Shown here piece after piece: positions 7,380 to 14,940 of a stretch of 21,267 nt of DNA; positions within the stretch are counted from its first letter, which is position 1, and each line of letters starts with the position of its first letter. This DNA is from Phycisphaerae bacterium (GTDB lineage: Bacteria > Planctomycetota > Phycisphaerae > UBA1845 > Fen-1342). Below the pieces are notes generated by a model. The model did no database searches, was not told the origin of the DNA, and saw nothing but the letters and a program-made list of their open reading frames with translations. The stretch spans positions 1 through 21,267 of the forward strand of contig JAGVEP010000262.1 of the NCBI GenBank assembly GCA_020058145.1, written 5' to 3'. The position numbers were made by a program, and so were the translations under genes.

Positions 7380-7598
7380 TCACGTTCCACGCTGTCCGTT
7401 GCGGAGGCTCTCGGGGTAGAACGCCGACCAATCTTCGCCGTGCACGGCCTCCGTCCACATCGCCAAGCCCCGCTGCCCAGCCGCGACCTCGTCGGCCTGG
7501 GTGCCGCTGGAGACCTCCAACAGTTGCTCGACAAGCTGAGCACGCTCGGCCGGGGACAAGCACCGGGCGTCATTCAGGATGGCTTCGATCTTCGTCAT
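7380..7598 (-). CDS. Small addiction-module-like protein (antitoxin type)
   Basis: This 72-residue protein begins MTKIEAILNDARCLSPAERAQLVEQLLE, a layout like the short addiction-module proteins (PF09720-type, TIGR02574) which start with a helix of the form LPxEERLxLxxxLLxSL. The C-terminal half (EAVHGEDWSAFYPESL) does not match the usual WxxEIxRR tail well. No toxin gene follows: the next gene downstream is the HAD lipoprotein. It may be an orphan antitoxin. A minus-strand TAGAAT (7611-7606) ends 8 bases before the ATG, so a leaderless message is possible. Confidence 0.5.
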   Translation of the reverse strand: MTKIEAILNDARCLSPAERAQLVEQLLEVSSGTQADEVAAGQRGLAMWTEAVHGEDWSAFYPESLRNGQRGT

Positions 7599-7745
7599 CG
7601 GCTGTATTCTACTGCGCGCGGTGCCGCAGAGTCCACGCCGAAACGTCCCGCCTCGGCAGCCGGCACGCGATCCGCTAGGATAGAAGCCAAATTATCACCC
7701 GTGGTGCGTTCTGCTCGCACCCTGCCAAGCAACGGAGACTGCCGC

Positions 7746-9338
7746 ATGTTGACCCCCTACCGTCCTGAAGCCTACGTCAATTTCGCCGACGCCGAACCAC
7801 GCCAGAAGATGCTCGCCGCCCTGAAAGACGTGCGCAGCAAGCTCGGTCGCACGTACCCCCTCCGCATCGGCGACCAGCAGATTGACACGCCCAACAAGAT
7901 CAAATCCGTCATGCCGGCCAGCTACAACACGGTGGTCGGCTACGTCGGCAAGGCGACCCAGGAGCACGCCGCCCTGGCGATTCAGACCGCCGCCGCCACG
8001 TTCAAGACCTGGCGACGCGTCGAGCCCGAGACGCGGGCCCGCGTCCTGTTCAAAGCTGCCGCCATCATGCGTCGCCGCGTATACGAGCTATCGGCCTGGA
8101 TGTGCTTCGAGGAATCCAAGAGCTGGATCGAGGCCTACGCCGACACGTGCGAGGCCATCGACTTCCTCGACTTCTATGGCCGCGAAATGATCCGCCTCGG
8201 CGGCCCGCAACCGGTTACACCCTATCCCGGCGAGGACAACGAGCTGCGCTATATGCCGCTCGGCGTCGCCGTCGTCATTCCGCCTTGGAATTTCCCGCTC
8301 GCAATCTGCACGGGCATGACCTCCGCGGCGATCGTCACGGGCAACACGGTCGTGCTCAAGCCCGCCAGCGCATCGCCGGTCATCGCCGCCGTGATGGCCG
8401 AGGTTTTCGAGCAGGCGGGTCTGCCGCCGGGCGTGCTGAACTACTGCCCCGGCTCCGGCGGCGAGGTCGGCGACTTTCTGGTCGAGCATCCGCAGACGCG
8501 GTTCGTCTCGTTTACCGGCTCGATGGAGGTCGGACTGCGCATCTTCGAGAAGTGCGCCAAGGTCTCGCCCGGCCAGATCTGGCTCAAGCGGTCGGTGCTG
8601 GAAATGGGTGGCAAGAATTGCATTCTGGCGGATGAAACCGCCGATCCTGACGCGGTCGCCGAGGGCATCGTCGCCGCCGCGTACGGGTTCCAGGGTCAAA
8701 AATGCTCGGCGTGCTCGCGGGCGATCCTGCACCAGGACATCTACGACGCGGTGCTCGGCAAGGTCGTCGAGCGGGCGAAGAAGCTGACCGTCGGCGATAC
8801 GACGAGCGAGGAAAACCTGTACATGGGGGCGGTAATCGACGAGCACGCACACAAGACAATCAGCAACTACATCGAGATCGGCAAGAAAGAGGGCCGGCTG
8901 GCGTTGGGCGAGGGTCACGGGCAGGATGCCCGTGCCACCCTGCGCCAGTGTGGCACCGGCATCCCTGCCGGTGGTTACTTCATCCCGCCGACCATCATCG
9001 AGGGCGTGGATCGCAACGCCCGTATCGCGCAAGAGGAGATTTTCGGACCTGTGCTCGCGGTCATCAAAGCGAAGAACTTCGACGACGGGCTCGAAATCGT
9101 GAACGGTACAAAGTTCGGCCTGACGGGAGCGCTGTTCTCGAACGACCGCTTTCGCCTGGAGCGCGCCCGGCACGAATTCCACGTCGGCAACCTGTACTTC
9201 AACCGCAAGTGTACGGGCGCGCTCGTGGATGTGCAGCCCTTCGGCGGCTTCAACATGTCCGGCACCGACAGCAAGGCCGGCGGTCGCGACTACCTGCTGC
9301 TGTTCATGCAGGGCAAATCGATCACCGAGCGTCTTTAG
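7746..9338 (+). CDS. pruA: 1-pyrroline-5-carboxylate dehydrogenase (RocA/PruA type)
   Basis: This 530-residue aldehyde dehydrogenase would oxidise glutamate-gamma-semialdehyde to glutamate with NAD as the last step of proline or arginine use. Family hallmarks are seen in order: IPPWNFPLAI, VVLKPASASPV, FTGSMEVG with the Rossmann glycines, catalytic-base LEMGGKN (E286), nucleophile GQKCSACSRAI (C320), EEIFGPVLAV, and the C-terminal GGFNMSGTDSKAGG typical of the Bacillus RocA form (about 515 residues). The ATG at 7746 has GGAG at 7734-7737 with good spacing; the longer upstream open frame is noise. A palindromic repeat is translated as a 20-residue insert near residues 390-410, between EGRLALGE and YFIPPTI. 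No proline dehydrogenase gene lies beside it, so it acts as a monofunctional enzyme here. Confidence 0.95.
   Translation: MLTPYRPEAYVNFADAEPRQKMLAALKDVRSKLGRTYPLRIGDQQIDTPNKIKSVMPASYNTVVGYVGKATQEHAALAIQTAAATFKTWRRVEPETRARVLFKAAAIMRRRVYELSAWMCFEESKSWIEAYADTCEAIDFLDFYGREMIRLGGPQPVTPYPGEDNELRYMPLGVAVVIPPWNFPLAICTGMTSAAIVTGNTVVLKPASASPVIAAVMAEVFEQAGLPPGVLNYCPGSGGEVGDFLVEHPQTRFVSFTGSMEVGLRIFEKCAKVSPGQIWLKRSVLEMGGKNCILADETADPDAVAEGIVAAAYGFQGQKCSACSRAILHQDIYDAVLGKVVERAKKLTVGDTTSEENLYMGAVIDEHAHKTISNYIEIGKKEGRLALGEGHGQDARATLRQCGTGIPAGGYFIPPTIIEGVDRNARIAQEEIFGPVLAVIKAKNFDDGLEIVNGTKFGLTGALFSNDRFRLERARHEFHVGNLYFNRKCTGALVDVQPFGGFNMSGTDSKAGGRDYLLLFMQGKSITERL
8916..8973. repeat. Paired inverted palindromes (BIME-like) inside pruA
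   Basis: CACGGGCA-GGA-TGCCCGTG (8916-8934) and CACCGGCA-TCCC-TGCCGGTG (8954-8973) are two perfect 8-bp hairpins, each with a GCCACC or GGC flank, facing opposite ways. The first encodes GHGQDARAT, a phrase I recognise from many planctomycete proteins. The reading frame of pruA is kept through both. Confidence 0.85.
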
Positions 9339-9410
9339 GCACACTGGAAGCCAGGCACTCCCGGCGGGCCATGCCCGTCGCTTGCGCTCCGGGCTCGTTT
9401 TGCGTCCGCG

Positions 9411-9428
9411 CGCGGGATGAATCCCGCG
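9411..9428. repeat. Palindrome between convergent pruA and the dockerin protein
   Basis: CGCGGGAT-GA-ATCCCGCG is a perfect 8-bp inverted repeat in the 138-base gap 9339-9476, with the same GAATCCC core as the array near 12.8 kb. A GC-rich tract (CCGGCGGGCC, then GCGCTCCGGG) lies just before it. No T-tract follows on either strand, so its role as a terminator is uncertain. Confidence 0.6.
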
Positions 9429-9476
9429 GCTCCGGAGGCACGCTAATCCATCTTCACCGCAAACGAGTCCGCCAGC

Positions 9477-12239
9477 TTACGTCTGGCACTGCAACTCGAG
9501 CTCGTAGTTATTGCGGTTGTCACTGCACGGCAGGCCGAAGAAGAACTGCTTCAGCGGCTGCTCGCCCGTGCCGTCACCACCACCGTTACCGTAAATCACC
9601 ACACCGGTGTACGTGGCGCCGGGCGTCAGGAGCGTCCACAACTGCGTCGCCGACGTCGTCGTGCCTTTGCACGGTCGATCCCAGCCGTGCGTCACGCCTG
9701 CATCGGCGCAGCTCAGCGCGATGTTGATGCTCATCCGGAACATCGCCTTGCCGCGGATCACCAGCTTCGTCCGGGCGGGAAGCTGCGTGTACCGGAACCA
9801 GTCGAGATCCACGCTGGCGCCGCTCGTGGTCGTGAACGTCGAGGTCCGACCGCAGTACTTCGCACCGTAAGTGTTGTTCCCAGCCACGTACGCCATGTAG
9901 TTGCCCGCGGCGTTCGGATCGGACGCGTTGCAGCCCATGTTCGTCTCGGCGCCATTCGGGTCAGACTGGCACGGGTTGTCGAGCGTGGTCGAGCAGACGA
10001 CACTGCACGTCGTGCAGGCCGGCGCCTCGGTCACCACCGAGTACTGGAATCGGTACTTGTTCCACTGCGTGCAATCCACCGTGCTGGTGGGCAAGATCCG
10101 CATGTAGTAGGTCGCGTTCGGATCGAGGCAGGTGGTGTAAATCGAAACGTTCGCCTCACACGCGCCGAACTCGTAGTAGTCCAGCCGGACCTTGTTCGCA
10201 CACACGTCGCCCGGAACCGAGTACAACTCCCACTGCATGTTGAACGCGGCCCGCATCTGGATCAGCAGCCGCTTCTTGACCGTGCCGCTCAGCACGATCT
10301 TCCACCAGTCGTAATCCACCAGGGTGTTGCCGTTCGGATCCGCCCAGGTGCCCGACTTGCCGCAGTAGTAGGTGGCCGGGAGGAGCGGCGCATTGTTCGG
10401 ATCAATGTGGAATGTGCCATTCGTCGAATCGCAACCGGAGTTGAAGACATCGCCAGTCGGCAGGCACTCCGTCTCGCCTTCCTGGCGGTCAGTCTGCAGG
10501 CACGGGTCGCAGACCAGCGACACATTCGTGATCGTGATGCGGTAGTTGACCCAGTTGTTCGCGCACGGGTAGCCGTAGAAGATCGCGCTGCCGCTGTCCG
10601 GGAACGCAATCCACCAGTAGGTCGGCCCGCCGGGGAACACATCGGTCGGGGCAATCACGCCCAGGGTGCACAGGTACGCCCGCGGGGAGTTCCAGTAGCC
10701 CCACAGCGGCCCGCCACCGCAGTTGGCCGCGATCGTCGGCGCCCCGAGGTTCCCGTTGGCAAAGACCGGCGTCGAGAGCAGCGGAATGTCTGATTGCGTT
10801 TCCCACGACAGCGTGCCCTGGATCGGCAACCCGAACTTGTACCAGTCGGTGTCACGCACACCGTTGTCAGCCCACAGCGTGCCGCAGATCACCGTCGGGT
10901 TGTTCGGATCGAGGATGCCCAGGTCCTCCCAGGCATTGGGGTCCGGCGGGCTGTTCGGATCGTTCGGGTCGATGTTGCTGTTGCAGCCGCCGTTGAGATC
11001 CTGACCGCACTGCTCGATCTCGGGGTGCGTCACGCCATAGTTCGGATCGTTGCAATCCAGCTTGCAGCACAGGTCACACGTCGTGTTGGGGCCGAGCCAC
11101 ATGCCGTGGACCGGGGCCCCGCCGCTGATGAACGCGACGAACGGATTGATGTCGTCGAAGTCGACGAAGCCATTCTGGTCGCAGTCGGCCTGGCCAGAGG
11201 GGCAGCCCGGAATGCCCGGGGCACCGGAAAGAACCGCGACGAACGGGTTGATGTCGTCGAAGTCAATGACGTCGTCACAGTTCACGTCGCCGAGCATGGT
11301 GCCGCACATTTCGGCGGTCACCTCGACGCAAATGCCGTTGTCGTAGCAGCAGGCGCCGGGAGGTTCGCCGCTACCCCACTGGACGAAGACCGCGAAATTC
11401 GGGTCACCGGGATCGGTTTCCGCCTGGACAATGCCCTGCTCATCGCCCACGCCGTCGCCCGGCGGGATCGTGGCGCCGGTCAAGTAAACGAAGTTCGTGC
11501 CGAGGCCCTGGACGTTTGTGAAGGGCAGCGGCGGGTTGGGCGTGATCGCGGTGATCGATCGGGTCGCAACCAGCACCGCCGTGTGCTGCGCCGTCTCGGT
11601 GTAGTTCCAGCACAGGACGGGGGCGGAAGACCCGACGGTAGCGCCATCGAGGGTCCAAGTAAAGTTCCCGACTTTAATTGGCCCGGCGTGGCCCCAGACG
11701 TAGATTTCCACCTTTACGTTCGTGCCCTGCGTGATTTGCGGCCCGGTCAGGTCCAACTGCTTAGGGTTGGTTGGGTTAATCGCTGCCGTCCAACCTGGCG
11801 GCTCGACCACTTTGAACGCGGTAATGTTCCAATCCACCTTGATGTGACAGTCGTTGGGCGTTTTTCCGATTGGCACACCGGAGTACGTCACGATCGAGGA
11901 ACCAATGACCGTGCCGTTGACCGTCCACGAGTAATGAGAGATCGTGGCTTTGTTCTTTAAGAGCGTGAGGGTCGCCGTGATTGAGGCCCCGTTCGCGAGT
12001 GTGCCGCCGGACAATGTGACCGTGTTGGTACCCACGCCGTTGGTTATCGTGAAAGGCGGCACGGTGGGCGGATTGATGCCGGTGATAGCGCTCAATGAGT
12101 GAATCTCGACATCGTTCACATTGCCCCCCGTGAGGTTGGTCGGGTGAATCTCGATCGTCGTCTCGGCTTGCAGCATGCCGGCGGATAGCGCCAATGGCAC
12201 GATCACGCCAACGACAGCCCCAAAACTGCGGTGTCCCAT
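9477..12239 (-). CDS. Secreted cysteine-rich protein with internal dockerin-type repeats
   Basis: This 920-residue protein opens with MGHRSFGAVVGVIVPLALSAGMLQAE, a signal peptide cut after about residue 25, with GGAAGGAG before the ATG. Residues 27-300 are beta-rich, Ig-like stretches (for example TITNGVGTNTVTLSGG). At about 316-372 lie two Ca-binding dockerin-type repeats (GDVNCDDVIDFDDINPF and ADCDQNGFVDFDDINPF), unusually in the middle rather than at the C-terminus. The rest holds three related cysteine-rich modules, each with a C-G then D-x-DW pattern: CGTLWADNGVRDTDWY, YCGKSGTWAD to DYDWWK, and YCGRTSTF to DLDWFR. DPN and DPNN runs are frequent. No catalytic motif and no C-terminal anchor are visible. 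A role in cell-surface or extracellular protein assembly is inferred from the dockerin repeats. It is convergent with pruA. Confidence 0.85.
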   Translation of the reverse strand: MGHRSFGAVVGVIVPLALSAGMLQAETTIEIHPTNLTGGNVNDVEIHSLSAITGINPPTVPPFTITNGVGTNTVTLSGGTLANGASITATLTLLKNKATISHYSWTVNGTVIGSSIVTYSGVPIGKTPNDCHIKVDWNITAFKVVEPPGWTAAINPTNPKQLDLTGPQITQGTNVKVEIYVWGHAGPIKVGNFTWTLDGATVGSSAPVLCWNYTETAQHTAVLVATRSITAITPNPPLPFTNVQGLGTNFVYLTGATIPPGDGVGDEQGIVQAETDPGDPNFAVFVQWGSGEPPGACCYDNGICVEVTAEMCGTMLGDVNCDDVIDFDDINPFVAVLSGAPGIPGCPSGQADCDQNGFVDFDDINPFVAFISGGAPVHGMWLGPNTTCDLCCKLDCNDPNYGVTHPEIEQCGQDLNGGCNSNIDPNDPNSPPDPNAWEDLGILDPNNPTVICGTLWADNGVRDTDWYKFGLPIQGTLSWETQSDIPLLSTPVFANGNLGAPTIAANCGGGPLWGYWNSPRAYLCTLGVIAPTDVFPGGPTYWWIAFPDSGSAIFYGYPCANNWVNYRITITNVSLVCDPCLQTDRQEGETECLPTGDVFNSGCDSTNGTFHIDPNNAPLLPATYYCGKSGTWADPNGNTLVDYDWWKIVLSGTVKKRLLIQMRAAFNMQWELYSVPGDVCANKVRLDYYEFGACEANVSIYTTCLDPNATYYMRILPTSTVDCTQWNKYRFQYSVVTEAPACTTCSVVCSTTLDNPCQSDPNGAETNMGCNASDPNAAGNYMAYVAGNNTYGAKYCGRTSTFTTTSGASVDLDWFRYTQLPARTKLVIRGKAMFRMSINIALSCADAGVTHGWDRPCKGTTTSATQLWTLLTPGATYTGVVIYGNGGGDGTGEQPLKQFFFGLPCSDNRNNYELELQCQT

Positions 12240-12775
12240 GGTTTTCTCCTTCCATCCCGTTGCGCTAGATATACGACGCGCCGAACTGCCCGGCGCTCAG
12301 CCCGCTCTGCCGCAATCTCTCCTATGCGGACGGCCCGTGTTGAAATGCGGGGCGGGACTCTGATTGCTCACATGGAGCGTGAAATCGGCCGCGGCGCTGG
12401 CCGCGCGTTGGGCGGCCGGTTTTGGAGGGGCGCGAATTGCGGCCCGCCAGCCCGCAGCACGCCAGCACCCCAGCACCAGCAGGCGGCTGGAACGGGCGAA
12501 TCCGAGAATCTCGCGGATTGCCGACCAACTACCCATGCACACTGCATGGCGCCGCTCTTTGTAGCGAATGACGACTCGAAATGCACCTGTTCACCGCCTC
12601 GACCGGCCGACGCGGGCGCTCAGACTCCACAATACACTGTACCTCACCGCCAGCGCCGTGCAAGACTTTTTTTCTCGATTTTTCCGGCAGACTCTTCGGC
12701 CGGCCGGATTGATGGGCCTTCGGCCCGTGCGTGGGCCGATGTTTTCACGCCGGCGCGCATACCCAGAAAGCCGCT

Positions 12776-12879
12776 GGTGCGAGAATCCCTTCTCGCACCC
12801 CGTCTGCGGGAATCACTTCCCGCGCGCGCTCGCACGGGATGGGAATCCCGCCCGAGTGCGCGCGAGATCGGAATCTCGC
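12776..12879. repeat. Array of four GAATC-core palindromes
   Basis: Four hairpins follow one another. GGTGCGAGA/TCTCGCACC is a 9-bp stem (12776-12784 with 12791-12799); GCGGGAA/TTCCCGC 7 bp (12806-12812 with 12817-12823); CGGGAT/ATCCCG 6 bp (12835-12840 with 12845-12850); GCGAGAT/ATCTCGC 7 bp (12862-12868 with 12873-12879). Each has GAATC or a near match next to its loop. The spacing and shared core indicate one REP-like family that has multiplied or been rearranged. No T-tracts follow, so these are not ordinary terminators. Confidence 0.8.
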
Positions 12880-13001
12880 ACGAGCGCTGCGCTTGGCTCG
12901 GCGGGGACTTCGCCCCCTCCGCAGCGTAGCCGTCGATCACGAGCCGGCGAACACCAGCGAGTGGTACATACCCCGAACGCTCCCGTTGGCGAATTGCGCG
13001 C

Positions 13002-13022
13002 AAAAAAAGCCCGAGCGGGGGC
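13002..13022 (-). terminator. Intrinsic terminator (minus strand)
   Basis: On the minus strand GCCCCCGCTCGGGC (13022-13009; stem GCCC/GGGC) is followed directly by seven T (13008-13002). The stem is short (4 bp) but the T-tract is good. It lies about 60 bases after the promoter at 13073-13101, in a position to end a short RNA. Confidence 0.5.
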
Positions 13023-13066
13023 CGACAAGCCGGGGGGAACTTGTACGTGCCGCGCGCACTCGAGCC
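13002..13066 (-). ncRNA. Candidate ~65-nt small RNA with C-rich loops
   Basis: Between a strong promoter and a T7 terminator, transcription would give an RNA of about 65 bases with no room for a gene. It could fold as GTGC/GCAC, then ACAAG/CTTGT (minus 13044-13025) with the loop UUCCCCCCGG, then the terminator stem with loop CCGCTC. Single-stranded C-rich loops of this kind can bind purine-rich ribosome sites. No known RNA family is recognised. The coding possibility is negligible at this length; the alternative is that promoter and terminator match by chance. Confidence 0.45.
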
Positions 13067-13072
13067 ATCAAT

Positions 13073-13101
13073 AGTATAAATGCGCTCGCCAGGCTTGGCA
13101 A
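13073..13101 (-). promoter_or_regulatory. Strong sigma70-like promoter for the small RNA
   Basis: On the minus strand TTGCCA (13101-13096), a 17-base spacer and TATACT (13078-13073) each match the consensus in 5 of 6 positions. This is the best housekeeping-type promoter found in the window. The predicted start is near 13066. Confidence 0.55.
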
Positions 13102-13272
13102 GTACGGCGTAGCTTCTCTTGCGATTCTTCCTGCGCCCACGGCACATTCTGACGATCGGCCGGTTGCACTACGCCGACGCCTACGCCCACGATGCAACGC
13201 AAACAGCCCGGGCGTTGCGCGACTCCCCAACGTGCGTTGCAGGACCGCAACGCCGTTGCCGAGAGTCAGCTT

Positions 13273-13674
13273 TCAGGTGATTCCAACATGATCCACACGC
13301 CACCGCCTCATGTGACCGTTCCCGTGGAAGCCTATCGCACCCGACGGGCTCGGCTGGCGACCAGCTTGCGTCGCCCGGGAAACGAGTCGACCGCCACGAA
13401 CACCTTCCGGCCGAGCGGCAAGCGTCGCGCGGGCTTGGGCGCGGCGTTCATTCAGATCAAACGGCTCAAGAGTGACGAGCGGCTCGCCGCGGTCCACGCG
13501 CTGTCCCTCTTCGACCGCCACCCCCTGCACTCGTCCACCGACCCGCGATCCGACCCGGATCTGGTGTGTCTCGACGAACCCCGAGACGAAGAACGGCGGC
13601 CGGCGCTGCGGGCTCCAAAGGACTGTCCCCAAGGCTGCGAGCGCGAGCGGGATCACGAGAAGCAGACGCTTCAT
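13273..13674 (-). pseudogene. Truncated HlyD/membrane-fusion protein N-terminus
   Basis: From the ATG at 13674, 133 residues can be read. MKRLLLVIPLALAALGTVLW is a membrane anchor or signal sequence, and then FFVSGFVETHQIRVGSRVGGRV, VAVEEGQRVDRGEPLVTLEPFDLNERRAQARATLAA match the barrel-sandwich (lipoyl-like) start of HlyD/YbhG-type periplasmic adaptor proteins. Family members run on for 200-300 more residues of coiled coil. Here the match ends near residue 84, in the first coiled-coil helix, and is followed by unrelated arginine/serine-rich sequence. I see no continuation in the other minus frames and no ABC transporter genes beside it. It is most likely a decayed fragment rather than a complete gene. 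Confidence 0.65.
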
Positions 13675-13681
13675 GCGGGTG

Positions 13682-13709
13682 AGGATACACACGTGGACCA
13701 ACGCGTCAA
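13682..13709 (-). promoter_or_regulatory. Candidate promoter of the HlyD remnant
   Basis: Minus-strand TTGACG (13709-13704), 16-base spacer, TATCCT (13687-13682). The predicted start is only a few bases before the ATG at 13674, and no Shine-Dalgarno is visible, so the message would be nearly leaderless. Confidence 0.35.
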
Positions 13710-13829
13710 ACCGGACGCAGCCCCGCCGTCTTCCCGTTGTCCGTCGGCCCGCGGCCGGGATTGATTTTGCCGCCGTGGACGTTACTGTTCCGTTGAAGGT
13801 AGCGCGGGATACAGCGGAGACAAACCCCC

Positions 13830-14828
13830 ATGCCGGTAACACATTCTGACGTTCAGCAAGTGGGCGAGCTGGTCCGTCGTCATTATGAGCATTTCGACCG
13901 CTTGCTGGCGGAAATCCGCCGCGTGATCGTCGGCCAGGAGCAACTGCTGAAGAAGATGCTCGTCGGCCTGCTCGCCGATGGGCATATCCTGTTGGAAGGC
14001 GTCCCGGGCCTGGCGAAGACGACCGCGGTGGCGTGTCTGGCCCGCGCCATTCGCACCAAGTTTCAGCGGATTCAGTTCACGCCGGACCTTCTGCCCGCGG
14101 ACATCGTCGGAACACAGGTCTTTCAGCCGCGCGATGGCACGTTCGTGGTCCGCAAGGGGCCGATATTTGCGAATCTGGTGCTGGCGGACGAGATCAACCG
14201 GGCGCCAGCCAAGGTGCAGAGTGCCCTCCTGGAGGCGATGCAGGAACGCCAAGTGACGATTGGCGACCAGACTTTCCCGCTCGATACGCCGTTTTTGGTC
14301 ATGGCGACGCAGAATCCGATCGAGCAAGAGGGCACCTACCCTCTCCCGGAGGCTCAGGTCGACCGCTTCATGCTGAAGCTACTCGTCGACTATCCATCCC
14401 GGGCGGAAGAGCGGCAGATTCTGGACCGTATGGCCCCGCAGCGTGGAATCCCACAGGTATCAGAAGTCATTGGCCCAAATGAAGTTATGGAAGCGAGACT
14501 GGTGCTGGACGAGATTTACGTGGACGATCGCGTCAAGGACTACATCGTTACGCTGGTCCATGCGACGCGAGCGCCGCGGGAGTTCGATCTCGCTATTGCC
14601 GACTGGATCGAATACGGGGCCTCGCCGCGGGCCAGCATCTACTTGACGCGCGGTGCGCGGGCGATGGCGTTTCTTGGCGGGAGGGGTTACGTGACCCCGC
14701 AGGACGTTAAGGACATCGCGCCGGATATCCTGCGACATCGGGTGATCGTGAGCTACGAGGCGGAAGCGGAAGAGAAGACGAGCGACGACGTCGTGCGGCA
14801 TGTGCTCGATCACGTTCCCGTGCCGTGA
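13830..14828 (+). CDS. MoxR-family AAA+ ATPase
   Basis: This 332-residue protein is a complete MoxR-type AAA+ ATPase, a chaperone-like enzyme that usually activates partner proteins through VWA-domain adaptors. Motifs in order: VIVGQEQLLKKMLVGLL, Walker A GVPGLAKTT (about residues 57-65), the FTPDLLPADIVG segment, Walker B LVLADEINRAPAKVQSALLEAMQE, sensor-1 VMATQNP, the arginine-rich GTYPLPEAQVDRFMLK, and the C-terminal lid with GASPRASIYL. GGAG at 13816-13819 sits 10 bases before the ATG. MoxR genes are normally followed by DUF58 and VWA-domain genes; here about 700 bases of non-coding DNA and then cysS follow, so the usual partners are absent from this locus. Confidence 0.95.
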   Translation: MPVTHSDVQQVGELVRRHYEHFDRLLAEIRRVIVGQEQLLKKMLVGLLADGHILLEGVPGLAKTTAVACLARAIRTKFQRIQFTPDLLPADIVGTQVFQPRDGTFVVRKGPIFANLVLADEINRAPAKVQSALLEAMQERQVTIGDQTFPLDTPFLVMATQNPIEQEGTYPLPEAQVDRFMLKLLVDYPSRAEERQILDRMAPQRGIPQVSEVIGPNEVMEARLVLDEIYVDDRVKDYIVTLVHATRAPREFDLAIADWIEYGASPRASIYLTRGARAMAFLGGRGYVTPQDVKDIAPDILRHRVIVSYEAEAEEKTSDDVVRHVLDHVPVP

Positions 14829-14904
14829 AACGAGGCGGAGGGCCGCCGGGCTGAGTTAGTTATCGGGAACTTGAATAACTTCAAGATCGCCAATAAACTA
14901 GCTT

Positions 14905-14933
14905 TTGGCTAAGGCGAGCAGTGTTTGTACAAT
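14905..14933 (+). promoter_or_regulatory. Candidate promoter for the plus-strand structured RNA
   Basis: TTGGCT (14905-14910), an exact 17-base spacer and TACAAT (14928-14933) lie in an AT-richer patch after the MoxR stop. The predicted start near 14941 is just before the first strong hairpin. The same TACAAT box occurs before cysS. Confidence 0.45.
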
Positions 14934-14940
14934 AAACAAG

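Larger units (their letters stand above)
12240..13272. other. Gene-poor stretch upstream of the dockerin protein
   Basis: I find no convincing protein gene here: all open frames of 60-230 codons are arginine/proline-rich products of GC-rich DNA without motifs or ribosome sites. The stretch holds the palindrome array at 12776-12879 and the candidate small RNA at 13002-13101. The dockerin gene's leader (GGAAGGAG at 12247-12254 on the minus strand) and a TATATC box (12274-12269) lie at its start. Confidence 0.6.

Noticed and set aside
7113..7745. N-terminal extension of the pruA frame
   Set aside because: It runs antisense through the HAD lipoprotein and the antitoxin-like gene; the conserved start with GGAG lies at 7746.
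12231..12929. 232-codon plus-strand open frame
   Set aside because: Starts antisense to the dockerin gene's start codon and yields an Arg/Ala/Pro-rich product without motifs, typical of chance frames in GC-rich DNA.
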